From Entophlyctis helioformis (lineage: Eukaryota > Chytridiomycota > Chytridiomycetes > Chytridiales > Chytriomycetaceae), in assembly GCA_025526915.1 (NCBI GenBank), contig JAHLKH010000040.1, positions 1 to 64,000 on the forward strand: a DNA stretch of 64,000 bases. The letters are read 5' to 3'. Made by a program: the position numbers and the translations under genes. A model generated the notes under the pieces. That model searched no databases, was not told where the DNA came from, and saw only the letters and a program-made list of their open reading frames with translations. Each line of letters begins with the position of its first letter. Positions within the stretch are counted from its first letter, which is position 1. Shown in pieces: positions 1 through 9,716 of this stretch.

Positions 1-814
1 CTCGCCGACCGCAAACACGCCGTTTCACTCTACATCCTCGCTCTTCGCGCACTCAACTCTCAGCGCAAGACAGAAGCTGTGCGGCTCATGGCCATGTCAG
101 CCGACAACGGATTTGCGCAAGCACAGCTGCTGATCGGGCAGTGGCTCAACACGGGGCTCGCGGCAGAGAATGTGCCCGTGACGCGGGATCCGGTCCGCGC
201 GCTCAAGTACCTAGAGATGGCGCACAAGCAGGGCAATGCCGAGTCGGCGTTTCTGATGAGTGGCATGTGGGCCGAGGGGCGCGGGACGCCTCAGGGACGC
301 AAAGATCCCAAGAAAGCACACGAGTTGATGATGGATGCTGCTGTCAAGGGCAAGTGCGACCCATCTGACCTGTAGCACTGTTCCTCGGTGCTAACGGATG
401 CTTGGCGTGGCAGGTCTGGCTGTAGCGCAACACAATGCAGGCGCTGCGCTCCTTGAAGGCTCTCCGCACGTGCAGCGTGACTCGCGCACAGCATTCGAGT
501 TCTGGCTCATGGCTGCCGAGTCTGGGTTCCCCCTCTCCCAGATCAATGTGGCGCGTGCGTACATGACGGGCCTGCGCATTGACGGTCCTGGCGGCACTAC
601 CATCGACAAGGACTGGGCACTCGCTCGGTCGTTCCTGGACCGCGCGGCAGCAGAGGGAGACAAGCAGGTCCAGGGCACTCAGGACAGTGCCAAGGCGGTT
701 CTCAAGCAGCTGGATGAACTTGAAGCTGCGAATCCGGACGAGGCCAAGGAGTATCAGAAGCGTGCTGCTGGACGCGAAAAGAAGCTGGACATGCCCTCGT
801 GCAGCGTCATGTAA
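1..814 (+). CDS. Sel1-repeat chitin synthase regulator, Chs4/Skt5-like (5' partial)
   Basis: The frame is open from base 1, so the gene starts outside the window. The product is a series of Sel1/TPR-like helical repeats, seen as AxxxLG/A-x-G patterns (AQAQLLIGQWLNTG; AQHNAGAALLEG; SQINVARAYMTG). It ends in CSVM, a CaaX prenylation box, just before the TAA. Sel1 repeats plus a C-terminal CaaX box is the architecture of Chs4/Skt5, the prenylated activator that brings a class IV chitin synthase to the plasma membrane; the assignment rests on that architecture because the N-terminus is missing. One intron (350-413) interrupts the repeats. A generic prenylated Sel1 protein is the alternative. Confidence 0.65.
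350..413 (+). other. GC-AG intron in the Sel1/CaaX gene
   Basis: No GT donor joins the upstream Sel1 frame to the downstream frame in phase. The donor GCAAGT at 350 (exon ending in phase 1) joined to the CAG at 411-413 restores it exactly. GCAAGT is the consensus for GC-AG introns, and a branch-like GCTAAC lies near the acceptor. Confidence 0.65.
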
Positions 815-882
815 CAGCCTGGCTTTCACAGAGTAAACCCATGATGGATAAAGGACAACATCAACGTATTGGATTAATTACT

Positions 883-2595
883 TCAAGAGGACTCGATATC
901 AGAAGCATCGCCCTTGGTCGTGAGCAAGAAATGGTCCCATCCAGTTGCAAGAAGGTCGGGCTCTGGCACGACACCGCGTGTCTGGTACGTGCCCGAGACA
1001 AGTGCATCTAGAAGGGACATGGGCGGCAGCTGCGGCGGTGGATTCAGCTTAGCCTCCTTCTCGGCCGGCGTGTCCAGGAACCACGACCACATGGAGCTGG
1101 GCTTGATCTTGGTTGGATACACAGCCTTCCACTCGTAGATGGTGCCAGACTGTCCAACGGCGACGGCAACGAGCGGCGATGCGGTGATGGACACAATCGG
1201 CTCGTTGACGCTTAGCGACGTCTCCTTGTCCAGCCCACGCGCATTCACGTCGCTGAAGATGGGCTTGAAATCAACACGGCCATTGTCTCTGAGCACCACG
1301 ATCGCGTCTTGCACGACCAGCATGTCGCGCACACCACGCTCGTTTGGACCTTCGCTGAGCTGGGCGAGGAGCGTCAACGGAGAAGCGCCATTGACCGTCT
1401 CGACCTTTTCGAGGATAGGGTAGAGTGGGCACTCGGGGGCGTCTGTAATGTTGGTAGCACGCACCGACGGATGAGAGCCAAATGCCAAGAAGAGCGACTT
1501 GCCCTCGCGCGTGCCCTGCACAACCACCAGATGCGACGACACAGCGACATGCGAGATGGCGTCAAGCTTATCGCCCAGTGACAGCAACGACGGCCGTGTG
1601 GACTTGACGCGTCTCAGAGCAGTCTGCTCTGCACCGCCAGCGTCGTAATGGCCCCAGATGTACAGATCCGTCGGCGGCGTCTCGCTGCTCGGCGATGCTG
1701 TTGCGTACGACAGGCCGAGCTTGGCGCCGACTCGGTGGACGTGCACGGTTTGCGCATTGTCTTCAAAGAACTTGATGGGCAGCGGACGCGACTCAAAGTA
1801 CTCGTTTCCCTGTCCGATAAGGCCAGCACCCCTTCCACGATCCTACAGTCAGTCCAGGCATCCGTGCATGCAGGCTCCATATCTCGACGCACCAGGCAAG
1901 CACAACGCCCTTGTCAGAGAGGACGATCGAGTGAAAGTCGCCACAAGCCAGCTGCACCACGTTGTCGTCCTCGAGTCGCTCGCGCAGCCATTTGGGCTCT
2001 GCTACCACATCCTCGTCGTCTTCCATCAGGCCGCCCTTGAGCTCGGGCATGTACCCAACCTGTCCGTAAAAGTTGGATCCCCAGGTGTACACCTTGCCCT
2101 TGCCGGCCTCTTGGACGATCGCTGCCGAGTGGTTGACGCCGCCGGCAATGGCCGTCACTGTGTGCAAGACGGCGAGACGGTCAGTGCACGGGATCGGCTG
2201 GGCGGACAGGCGACGACAGCGAGCACGCATGCATCCATGCATGTGATCTGCGTGCCTTGCTTGCCGTCGAGCGATGCGATGCGCATGGGCTTCAGCTGCT
2301 CCTGCACACCGCCCAGACCGAGCTTGCCTTCGCTGCAGCACCAGCCGCACCCAAGCCGTCAGCACCCAAGCCGTCAGCATCCTTGCTGGCATGCAGACAG
2401 GCAGGCTTGTGCTGAACAGTCGATGCGGTCGCACCTGCCAGCACCCCAAGCGAGCGTCGACAGCCGCAGCGCATGGCCCGTGGACACCAACGGCAGCAGT
2501 GCACTGCCGCCCACGGCGCTCTGCACCGACCGCACTCTCGGCGAGCACACTCGAGCGGCGCGGGTTGCCCTTGCAAAGGCTGAGATTGCGTTCAT
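883..2595 (-). CDS. Mitochondrial RCC1-repeat protein (Fmp25/RCC1L-like)
   Basis: RCC1-type beta-propeller blades are visible: GKLGLGGVQEQLKPMRIASL, then GGVNHSAAIVQEAGKGKVYTWG, VVQLACGDFHSIVLSDKG, and a degenerate C-terminal half with TDLYIWGHYD. I chose the ATG at 2593-2595 because it opens an arginine/alanine/serine-rich, acid-poor stretch (MNAISAFARATRAARV) typical of a mitochondrial presequence. Yeast Fmp25 and animal RCC1L are mitochondrial RCC1 proteins linked to complex III assembly and mitoribosome function, so a mitochondrial role is inferred. At least three introns lie between 1800 and 2500; exact junctions are not all resolved. It is not nuclear RCC1, whose blades are more regular. 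Confidence 0.6.
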
Positions 2596-2771
2596 CGAGC
2601 AGATTGCTGAGGGGCAGGCAATTCTGTTTTTTCCCCGTAGAGAACCCTGTGCCGGCACCTGATTGGCCGGCTGGTTTGCCTCGAATTTTGTCCTGAATGC
2701 TGCCGAGCAGCGATTGGACGGCTTGGGCAATGGAGAACAGGATGTATTTCGACAGCATGAGTGCACAATTA

Positions 2772-4056
2772 CTATCTCTTGGAGACGGTGTTGTACTGGG
2801 GCAGCTGGGTGCCGCCAGCCTTGAGAACGTCGGCAGCGTGGTTGACGGCAGCAATGCGCGGGTCGTCGCCCTTTATGAGCCAGTGGTGCCACTCGACAAA
2901 GAGGTAGTCCATCACCGACGACACGTCCATGTCGGCCATGTGAGGCACAATCGCGTACTCGGCCAGCTCAATGTCCATCTTGACAACCACAAAGTCGTCG
3001 GGAAGGAAGTTCTTGAGCAGGAACTGCGAGATGGCGACGGTGGTGAGGTTGACCGTCTTGCCGCCGGTCTTGATGGGGTCGGGGTGCGTAGGGTCGAGCG
3101 ACGAGCCAGCGGCGTGGTGGTTCGAGGCGTCGATGAAGAACGGCATCGACACAGAGTCGATCCAGACCGGCGTCGACGGGTAGATGTTGACCTTGATGCC
3201 GTCGTTGGTGAGCGCCTGCTTGAGGTCGACGAGCTCCTTGTTGAAGTTGGGGTTGGCCTCGAACAGGAACAGCTCGGCGTCCCGGTACTCCATGCCCTCG
3301 GGCTTCGGGAAGACAAAGCTCTCGGTCGCGTTGGGGTGGCCGAGGAACATGAGGGCCGAGTCGCCGACGTTGGCGCCGAGATCGACAAAGACGTAGCGGG
3401 GCTTGTATGCGGGCTTGCCGAGGAGCTGGACCTGCAGGATGCAGCGAGCAGCAGTGTGAATGCGAGCACATGTGAGCACAAGAAGCAGGCCGGCCGCAGC
3501 AGTCGAAAGAAGGTTTAGCTGTGTAACCTTGAAAACGTTGCCATAAAAGGCGGAGCACGCATGGCGGAGCACGCATGCACAGTCGACCAACACAGCAGAG
3601 CAGACCAGCAGGGTATGCTGGCAGAGCACGCTGGCAGACCACAATGGTAGAGCATGCTGGCAGAGGCAGGCCAGGGCAATGTACATACCTTGAAGTTATC
3701 GTCATGGTGGGCCATGAACAGGACGATGGTTGTCACAGCCACAACAGCCAGGAGCACAAAGTTGACGAGCATCAAAAGCTGGGGGCGGCTGTGTGTGCAT
3801 GCGGCATGCGGCAGGCAATGACAGGCAATGACAGGCGTGCAGGCGACCAGGCAGAGGTGGACGAGCAGGCAAAGACGGACGAGCATGCACGAGCGGACGA
3901 GCATGCACGAGCGGGCGAGCAGGCAGAGGTGGACGAGCAGGCAGGGAAAGCAAAGAGGGCAGAGCAGAATGTCAGCGCGTCGCAAGCATGCATGCGATGG
4001 GGTTTGTACACGGTGCAGGCACGCAGCGGAACGATCTGGTACACGAACATCATCAT
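2772..4056 (-). CDS. FkbM-family methyltransferase-like type II membrane protein
   Basis: The main exon encodes a Rossmann-type SAM-binding motif (VFVDLGANVGDSALMFL), an acidic strand end (ELFLFEANPNF) and the FkbM-like segment LPDDFVVVKMDIELAEYAIV. Upstream exons give a 20-residue hydrophobic segment (residues like LVNFVLLAVVAVTTIVLFMA) after a short N-terminus, predicting a signal anchor with a lumenal catalytic domain. FkbM enzymes O-methylate sugars and small molecules; the substrate here is unknown. The start is placed at the MMM cluster (4050-4056). Introns at about 3435-3680 and 3780-4005 hold short tandem repeats of GAGCATGC/GGACGAGC type. The gene is divergent from the Fanzor remnant that begins about 100 bp away. 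Confidence 0.65.
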
Positions 4057-4159
4057 TGTGATATCTGTTGACGGAGTCTGGGAAGAACGAACGCAACCAA
4101 TAATGCAGGAATTTATAGTCGGCTGCGTTGCTGCGCCAAGACGGCACCTTGACGCCATT

Positions 4160-4620
4160 TCGCATCAACTTTACAGGCCAAGGTGGCCGGCATGCTGTGT
4201 TTGAGAAGTTTCTCATCAGGCATCTGCGGTCGTCTGGATATGCCTATGTGCGTCTGATGCCACGCTGTCCATCCATCCATCCATCCATCTGTGCACCAAC
4301 TGACACACGATCATGCACACACACACACACAGATCTACCGCTGCAACGAGAACCTGACCAGCCAGATGTGCCCGCAGTGCAAGCAGCGGATCCCATACGA
4401 GAACCGCACCAACCTGCGACGCTACGAGTGCACAGACTGCGAGACTGTCTACCACCGCGATGTGCTTGGAGCCACCAACATCGGAATGGTTGCACTGGAG
4501 CATCTGCTTTTTGGACAACGGCCGCTCTACTTGACGCACACGCCAGTCGATCCGCCTGTCGTCCAGCAGCCTCCAGCACCAGATCTGACGGTCAACCAGC
4601 AGCCATCAAGCGACGTCTAG
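4160..4620 (+). pseudogene. Fanzor C-terminal fragment (RuvC-III and zinc ribbon)
   Basis: Two exon pieces, about 4160-4246 and 4333-4620, joined by an intron with donor GTGCGT and an (AC)n run before the acceptor. They encode FEKFLIRHLRSSGYAY, then YRCNENLTSQMCPQCKQ, a Cys4 zinc ribbon (CPQC...CTDC), and DVLGATNIGM, which carries the RuvC-III aspartate. The Glu in NENLTS sits where Fanzors keep their relocated RuvC-II glutamate. The N-terminal half and RuvC-I are absent, so this cannot be an active nuclease. The C-terminal tail stops sooner than in copy 2. Confidence 0.85.
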
Positions 4621-4780
4621 AACCAGATCCGACGGTCGACCAGCAGCGCCCAAGACGTGCCATCAAGCGGCGTCCAGCACCGGATCCGCCTGTTGATCAG
4701 CAGCGTCCAACACGCAGACAGCGTGCCAGCAAGTCAAGTGCCACTCCACGTGCTCTGACTTCCAGCACAACCACCAACAC

Positions 4781-5050
4781 TTTGAATCGGGGCACCTCCC
4801 GATCGACCTAACGGGTCACTTTATCACATCATTTTCAAACAATGGTGCAAGGTGAGCATCTCGTTGGATGTGCCTCGCCCGCCTGTCGTCGCATGCTTGT
4901 TGCTGACTCGAACCTTCCATCGTGTGATGTGCTTGCTTGCATTCGACGCTTCTCGGGTCGAATCCAATTCCAAAACGCTTGGCAATTGTTTGAATGTCGG
5001 GCCATTTGCCGGCGGTTTGCCGGCATTCCCTCGCCCTATTGCCCACCCCT
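4781..5050 (+). ncRNA. Candidate omega-RNA region of Fanzor copy 1
   Basis: Noncoding DNA downstream of the Fanzor frame that stays highly similar to the same region of copy 2. Two hairpins are readable: ATCGGG/CCCGAT with loop GCACCT (4786-4803) and TGCCGGC/GCCGGCA with loop GGTTT (5007-5025). The second stem is kept in copy 2 while its loop is AACT. Fanzor and TnpB guide RNAs are transcribed from this 3' position, with the guide read from the flanking host DNA. Assignment as RNA is inferred. Confidence 0.5.
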
Positions 5051-5072
5051 TGAGATTGCGTGCATTGACGGA

Positions 5073-6011
5073 ATGGCAGACAAGCTGTGCGACGTTGGTC
5101 AGGACCGCATCCTGCTGTTTGGAGACTCGCTCACGCAGGTGGGTCGCTGCTCGCCGCTGGCTGTGGCCCAGTCCCGCCCGCACGCCCGCCTGCCCGCAGT
5201 GCACCTGCCGCCGCCACCACCGTGCAGCAGCCACTGACACGCAGCGCCTGCTCTGCAGCGCGGCTTCAAGCCCGCCACGGCAGGCTGGACATCGCATCTG
5301 GCCGACGCCTACCTCGGCAAGGCCGACATCGTCAATCGCGGCTACTCGGGCTACAACACCGACTGGTGCAGGCAGATCCTGCCCTCGGTGGTCCGATCCC
5401 TCGCTCCGCACCCGTCGCTCGCCCCGTCGATCCTGTTCGCCACGCTCTTCCTCGGTGCAAACGACGCTGCGTTGCCGGACGTCAATCCACACCAGCATGT
5501 CCCCGTCGACCGATATGCAGCGAACGTCGAGTCGATGATCCAGACGCTGCGTGCGAGTGCCACGGACCGCATTGTGCTCATCACGCCGCCTCCGCTGCAT
5601 GAGGCCGACTGGGCCGCCTACCGCAAGTCGCAGGGCGGCGTGTTGGATCGCCGCAACTCGTTTGCCAGGCAGTACCGCGATGCGAGTATCCGCGTGGCAA
5701 CTGCGCTCGGCGTCCCCTACATCGACACTTGGACCGTGTTTCTCGGCTCTGACCTTGCCGACCGCATTGCAGCCACTGCCGAGCTCAGTGCGGCTGACGA
5801 CGCCAAGATCGTCGCGCTGTTTGAGGACGGCCTGCACTTTAGTGCGCAGGGCAATGCTTTGTTGTATAAGGCGGTCAAGCAGCTGGTGAAGCGCGAGTGG
5901 CCGCATCTTGATGCAGACTCGCTGCCGTCCGTGATGCCGTACTGGGCAAACGTCGACACCGCCAACATTGCCGAGTCACTGCTGGGCGGCAGGAAGGTGC
6001 TTGACCAGTGA
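5073..6011 (+). CDS. IAH1: SGNH/GDSL esterase, isoamyl acetate-hydrolysing type
   Basis: Two exons, 5073-5138 and 5259-6011, join in phase 0 and encode about 272 residues, the usual IAH1 size. SGNH blocks are intact: FGDSLTQ (nucleophile Ser), GYSGYNTDW, FLGANDAA (GxND), and DGLHFS (DxxH dyad). IAH1 hydrolyses short acetate esters in the cytosol. The start was chosen as the first ATG giving the expected short N-terminus before the GDS block. The Fanzor remnant ends only about 22 bp before this ATG, so promoter and 5' UTR must lie largely inside transposon-derived sequence. Confidence 0.9.
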
Positions 6012-6348
6012 TGGCCCCGTGTACATCCATGTCCAATGAATCGATATGCTGGGGCGTGCTTGGTACACGGGTTGATGAGCGGCTACGAATGACGTCATAT
6101 GCGACTGGCAAGGTGTATGCGTGCCAGAGCGTCTCCATGCTGGGGCACTTTGGTCGCGTCTCGACGGTCGACTTGCTGACCATCCATTTCGAACGCGTCG
6201 AATCGTTGTCCGTTTGTTCCGCAACAATAGCAAGCGACGGGTCAGCATCCGGTTGAGCTCAGCGACGACAGCCCTCTGGCATCCTGCTTCATAGACGTCC
6301 ACGCCGCAGTGGCCAGACAACCAGCGACGCGCAGCATTAGAGGCAGGC
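6012..6348. other. Intergenic gap with no recognised gene
   Basis: About 340 bp between the esterase stop and the kinase start. I see no convincing reading frame or repeat; it probably holds the esterase 3' UTR and the kinase promoter. Confidence 0.4.
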
Positions 6349-9300
6349 ATGGAAGCAGACGAGCAACGCCAGCCGCTCGACAGGAGCATCTCGCGACACG
6401 CGCCAGCGTCACACCACTCGGCCACAGGAGCCCAACACCCAAACCAGCCGCTCCAGGCAGGGTCCTCTTTGCAGACACAGGCTCCAGGCCATGGCATACA
6501 GCACCATCACATAGTCGGCGCGCCGCTGTCAGACTCGCGGATATCCTCGACAGCAGGCTCATCACCAGGTCTCATCAGCGATAGCCCGTCGTCTTCCATG
6601 GCACAGGTCACGCCCCTCGCCCCGTCATTGTCTGCATCCTCGCATGCACAAGCGCAGGGCGGCGGTGCGAAAGGGATACACACGACGCCGTCACAAGGAT
6701 TCATTAAGCAGAGGCAGACGCTGCAGATGGGTGGCAGGACGCTCGGCGCGGTTTCGTCGTCGATATCTGGCTCGCGCGACCTGGACGGCGACCGCAAAGA
6801 AGCCATTCGGCATATTCGCAGCGAAGACATGGCCGAGCTCGACGAGAACTACATCATCAAAGACAGCATTGGGCAGTAAGTGTGGCTCTCCACCTTCCGC
6901 GTGTCTCGCTGTCGCTTTCTGCTGACCTTCGAGACTGGCGGTGCATGCAATGACAGAGGCGCTTTTGGTGTCGTCAAGCTCTGCGAGCACAAGTCGACAG
7001 GCAAGGTATACGCCTGCAAGATTGTCAAGAAGCGGATTGGCTCAACGTCGAGCTATGAGCAGCTGCAGCGCGAAGTCAATGTCATGAAAGCCGTGCATCA
7101 TCCCAACATTGTGCAGCTCAAAGAAGTGTTCGAGTCGCCCAAGAAAATGTCCATGATTATGGAATAGTGAGTTGGGCTTTTCAATGCGCCGTGCCGTGTA
7201 CATGCTGCTGATCGTGTGCTGATGCTGGTTGCGGCCGCCGCAGCTGCTCTGGCGGTGAGCTTGTGCAGACTGTCAAGAAACGCGGAAAGTGTACGGAAGA
7301 AGAGATTCGGTTCATTGTGATCCAGCTGATCGAGGCTGTCTGTAAGTTGGAAGGAGCCACCAGCTCTCGGTATCGCGGCTGACCTGTTCTGGACAGCCTA
7401 CTTGCATCGGCACGGGATCGTGCATCGGGATATCAAGGTACGATGATCGGAAATGAGGAGTGGCTGGCAGCGCGACTGACAGAACTTGCATCCACCAGCC
7501 AGAGAACATTCTGTTGAAATCCAGTCATCCGGCGGATCTGTACACGATCAAGGTGTCGGATTTCGGGCTGGCGTGCTTTGCCGACAGCATCAACCGCGTG
7601 GAGAATGTGGCAGGAACACCCATGTACATGGGTAAGCATTCCGGCTGTGTGCATGCTGCTCCGAGCGGCACTTACCCATTGCATCCACAGCGCCAGAGAT
7701 TGTGCACAATCTTGGATACAACCATTCGTGCGACATCTGGAGCATAGGTGTCATGTTCTACCTGCTGTATGTCAAACAACGCGCATGCATGCATGCGTGG
7801 CTGATGATGGATTGCATCGGCTGTGGGCTCATTTGCGCTGTTGGACAGGCTGTGTGATTACCAGAAAGACGTCGAGTTGCTCATGCAGGATATGATCAGA
7901 AACAGCAAGATTGAGTATCCGGACAAGTACTGGTCCAAAATCAATCCAACCGGTATGGCCTCGCTTTACGTTTGTGCATAAGGGATTGGATGCAAAATAC
8001 TTGCTGACACACGGTGCAGCCAAGAATCTGTGCGAGATGATTCTGAGGTTCGATCCGGCCAAGCGCATCAGTGCGGCAGAGATCCTGCGTCACCCGTGGA
8101 CACTTGTAAGCATCTGTCGACTCATCTACTGCCATAACGGTTCTAACCGCCGCGATACCTTGCAGGGCCAGTCCATGGAGTCCTCGCAACTCAATGCAAA
8201 CGTGCTCGATCTCATGAAATCATACAATGCTGAACGACGCCTACGCCGAGGCATAATCGCCGTCATTGCCTTCCTCCGATTCATGGCGCCACTCACGCGC
8301 TCATTGTCACAAGCACAACCCATCGCATCGGCCGCCAGCGCACCAGCCTCAACAACGCGACGCGCCTCATCGTCCACGGCACGGCCGCGCACCGCCAGCC
8401 AGCAGCACCAGCCATACAGCCAGCAGCCGTACACGAGTGGTGCACTGCAGTCGTCATCAGCGGCCGGTACACCAGGCACAGGCCGATCCGGACTGCCGAC
8501 GTCAGTGTCCATGCCGCCACGCACACTGTCGGCGCAGCAGTCCCTCGCATCGCTGCTGTCCGGCCCCTCGTCGTCCACGACGGTCACCGCCACCACGCCA
8601 ACAGGAATCTCGGCATCCATCTCCGACTCTATCTCGCTGACCTGCGATGTCGGCGCACCCGCATCCTCGCACCCGCGCGGCAGATCCTCGTCGCGGATCG
8701 ACGGCCACAGCGGCGGCGGCGGCGGCGGAAGTGGTATGGGAGGAGGCGGCATGGGCGGGCTGCTCGAGTCACACGCCGACGACCACGACGACAGGAGATC
8801 GCTGTCGGCGACGCACGGCAAACCCCATGCATCGCACGGGGGGAGCGGCGATATGGAGACGTCCGTGTCGACTCGCAGCACGTACTTGAAGACGGGCAAA
8901 CGCGAGACGGCGGCGGCGGCGGCGGCGGGTGCGCCGGTGACGAGCTCGACCACGGCGTTGCGCGTGACACCGTCGTATCCGTCGCGGATGTCAGAAGCCG
9001 TTGCTCAGCAGCAGGGTGCCCGTGATCTCGAGGCGTCGGGGCGGTTCAAAGGCGGTGGAAGCGGCGGCGGCGGCGGCGGCGGGGGAAGCGGTGTGGGGTT
9101 GTCAAAAAAGGAAAAGGACGCAGGGAAGGGAGACAAGACACGGAAATCCAATGCCAGTAGACCGGCCGGCGTTGGCGGGCATTCACGGTCGGATGACGAT
9201 GAGGTGATGACGGGTGGGGGGACGACGCGGCACGCGAAAACAGGGAGCGCGGCACCGAGCATGACTGGCGGCGGCGGCGGTGGGGCCAGCACAAACAGAC

Positions 9301-9572
9301 CGCAATCGCCCGGGAGCCAGACGCCAGTGCCGGGACAACCGTCACTGCCGGCCGACAGAAACCCACGCACAGGTCTCGGCCATATCGCAGCAGATCTGAC
9401 CACGATTGAGCGCGGGAGTAGCCCATCTGGCGTGACCGAGTTGCCGCAGCTGCCCAAGCTGCGGTTGCCTCAGGGGAGCGGGCTTGAAAACAATGACAAG
9501 GTGGGCGGCCTCAAGCCCAAGAAACGGTATGCCAGCAACACAACGGCGGCTGGCGTGTCAGACGACAGGTAG
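6349..9572 (+). CDS. CAMK-group protein kinase with CDPK-like autoinhibitory junction
   Basis: Nine exons (6349-6875, 6957-7166, 7244-7341, 7397-7437, 7499-7631, 7691-7766, 7849-7952, 8020-8105, 8166-9572) close in frame to 893 residues. A disordered N-terminus of about 165 residues precedes the kinase domain: DSIGQGAFG (glycine loop), VYACKIVKK (ATP lysine), HRDIKPENIL (catalytic loop), SDFGLA (DFG), GTPMYMAPE. All catalytic residues are present. After it comes LMKSYNAERRLRRGIIAVIA, resembling the CDPK/CaMK autoinhibitory and calmodulin-binding junction, but no EF-hands follow. The last 420 residues are Ser/Gly-rich. The closest described families are CaMK/CDPK or STK33; which one is not settled. 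Confidence 0.85.
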
Positions 9573-9716
9573 CATCCATTCGCAGACAGGCGTGTGCACA
9601 CCCCCCACAACACAATAAACTTGTATGAATAGACTGCATGCCGGCCATCGTATCATACCCATCAGTATATTGGAAGACGTGATCCAAGTCCAACGCTCTC
9701 GCAGACACATCAGACA

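Larger units (their letters stand above)
4160..5050 (+). mobile_element. 5'-truncated Fanzor element remnant (copy 1)
   Basis: From about 4160 the sequence matches, with scattered differences, the 3' part of the larger element on the minus strand at 32.0-33.0 kb: the end of one Fanzor exon, a dinucleotide-rich intron, the last Fanzor exon, and about 250 bp of noncoding tail. Similarity begins abruptly at the codons for INFTGQGG and stops at GCCCACCCC near 5050. The remnant fills nearly all the space between the FkbM gene start (4056) and the esterase start (5073), on the same strand as the esterase. It is a dead fragment of a eukaryotic TnpB/Fanzor element. Confidence 0.85.

Noticed and set aside
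4160..4260. TGQGG versus TGEGG as loss of the catalytic RuvC-II glutamate in copy 1
   Set aside because: In Fanzors the working glutamate is relocated next to the zinc ribbon (NENLTS), which is intact in both copies, so this change need not be catalytic.
4320..4332. (AC)n runs as a CRISPR-like or regulatory array
   Set aside because: Simple dinucleotide microsatellites at intron ends, seen in many genes here; no spacers.
4824..5906. Minus-strand 360-codon open frame over the esterase
   Set aside because: It is the antisense of the SGNH esterase exon and the element tail; the sense strand has all catalytic blocks.
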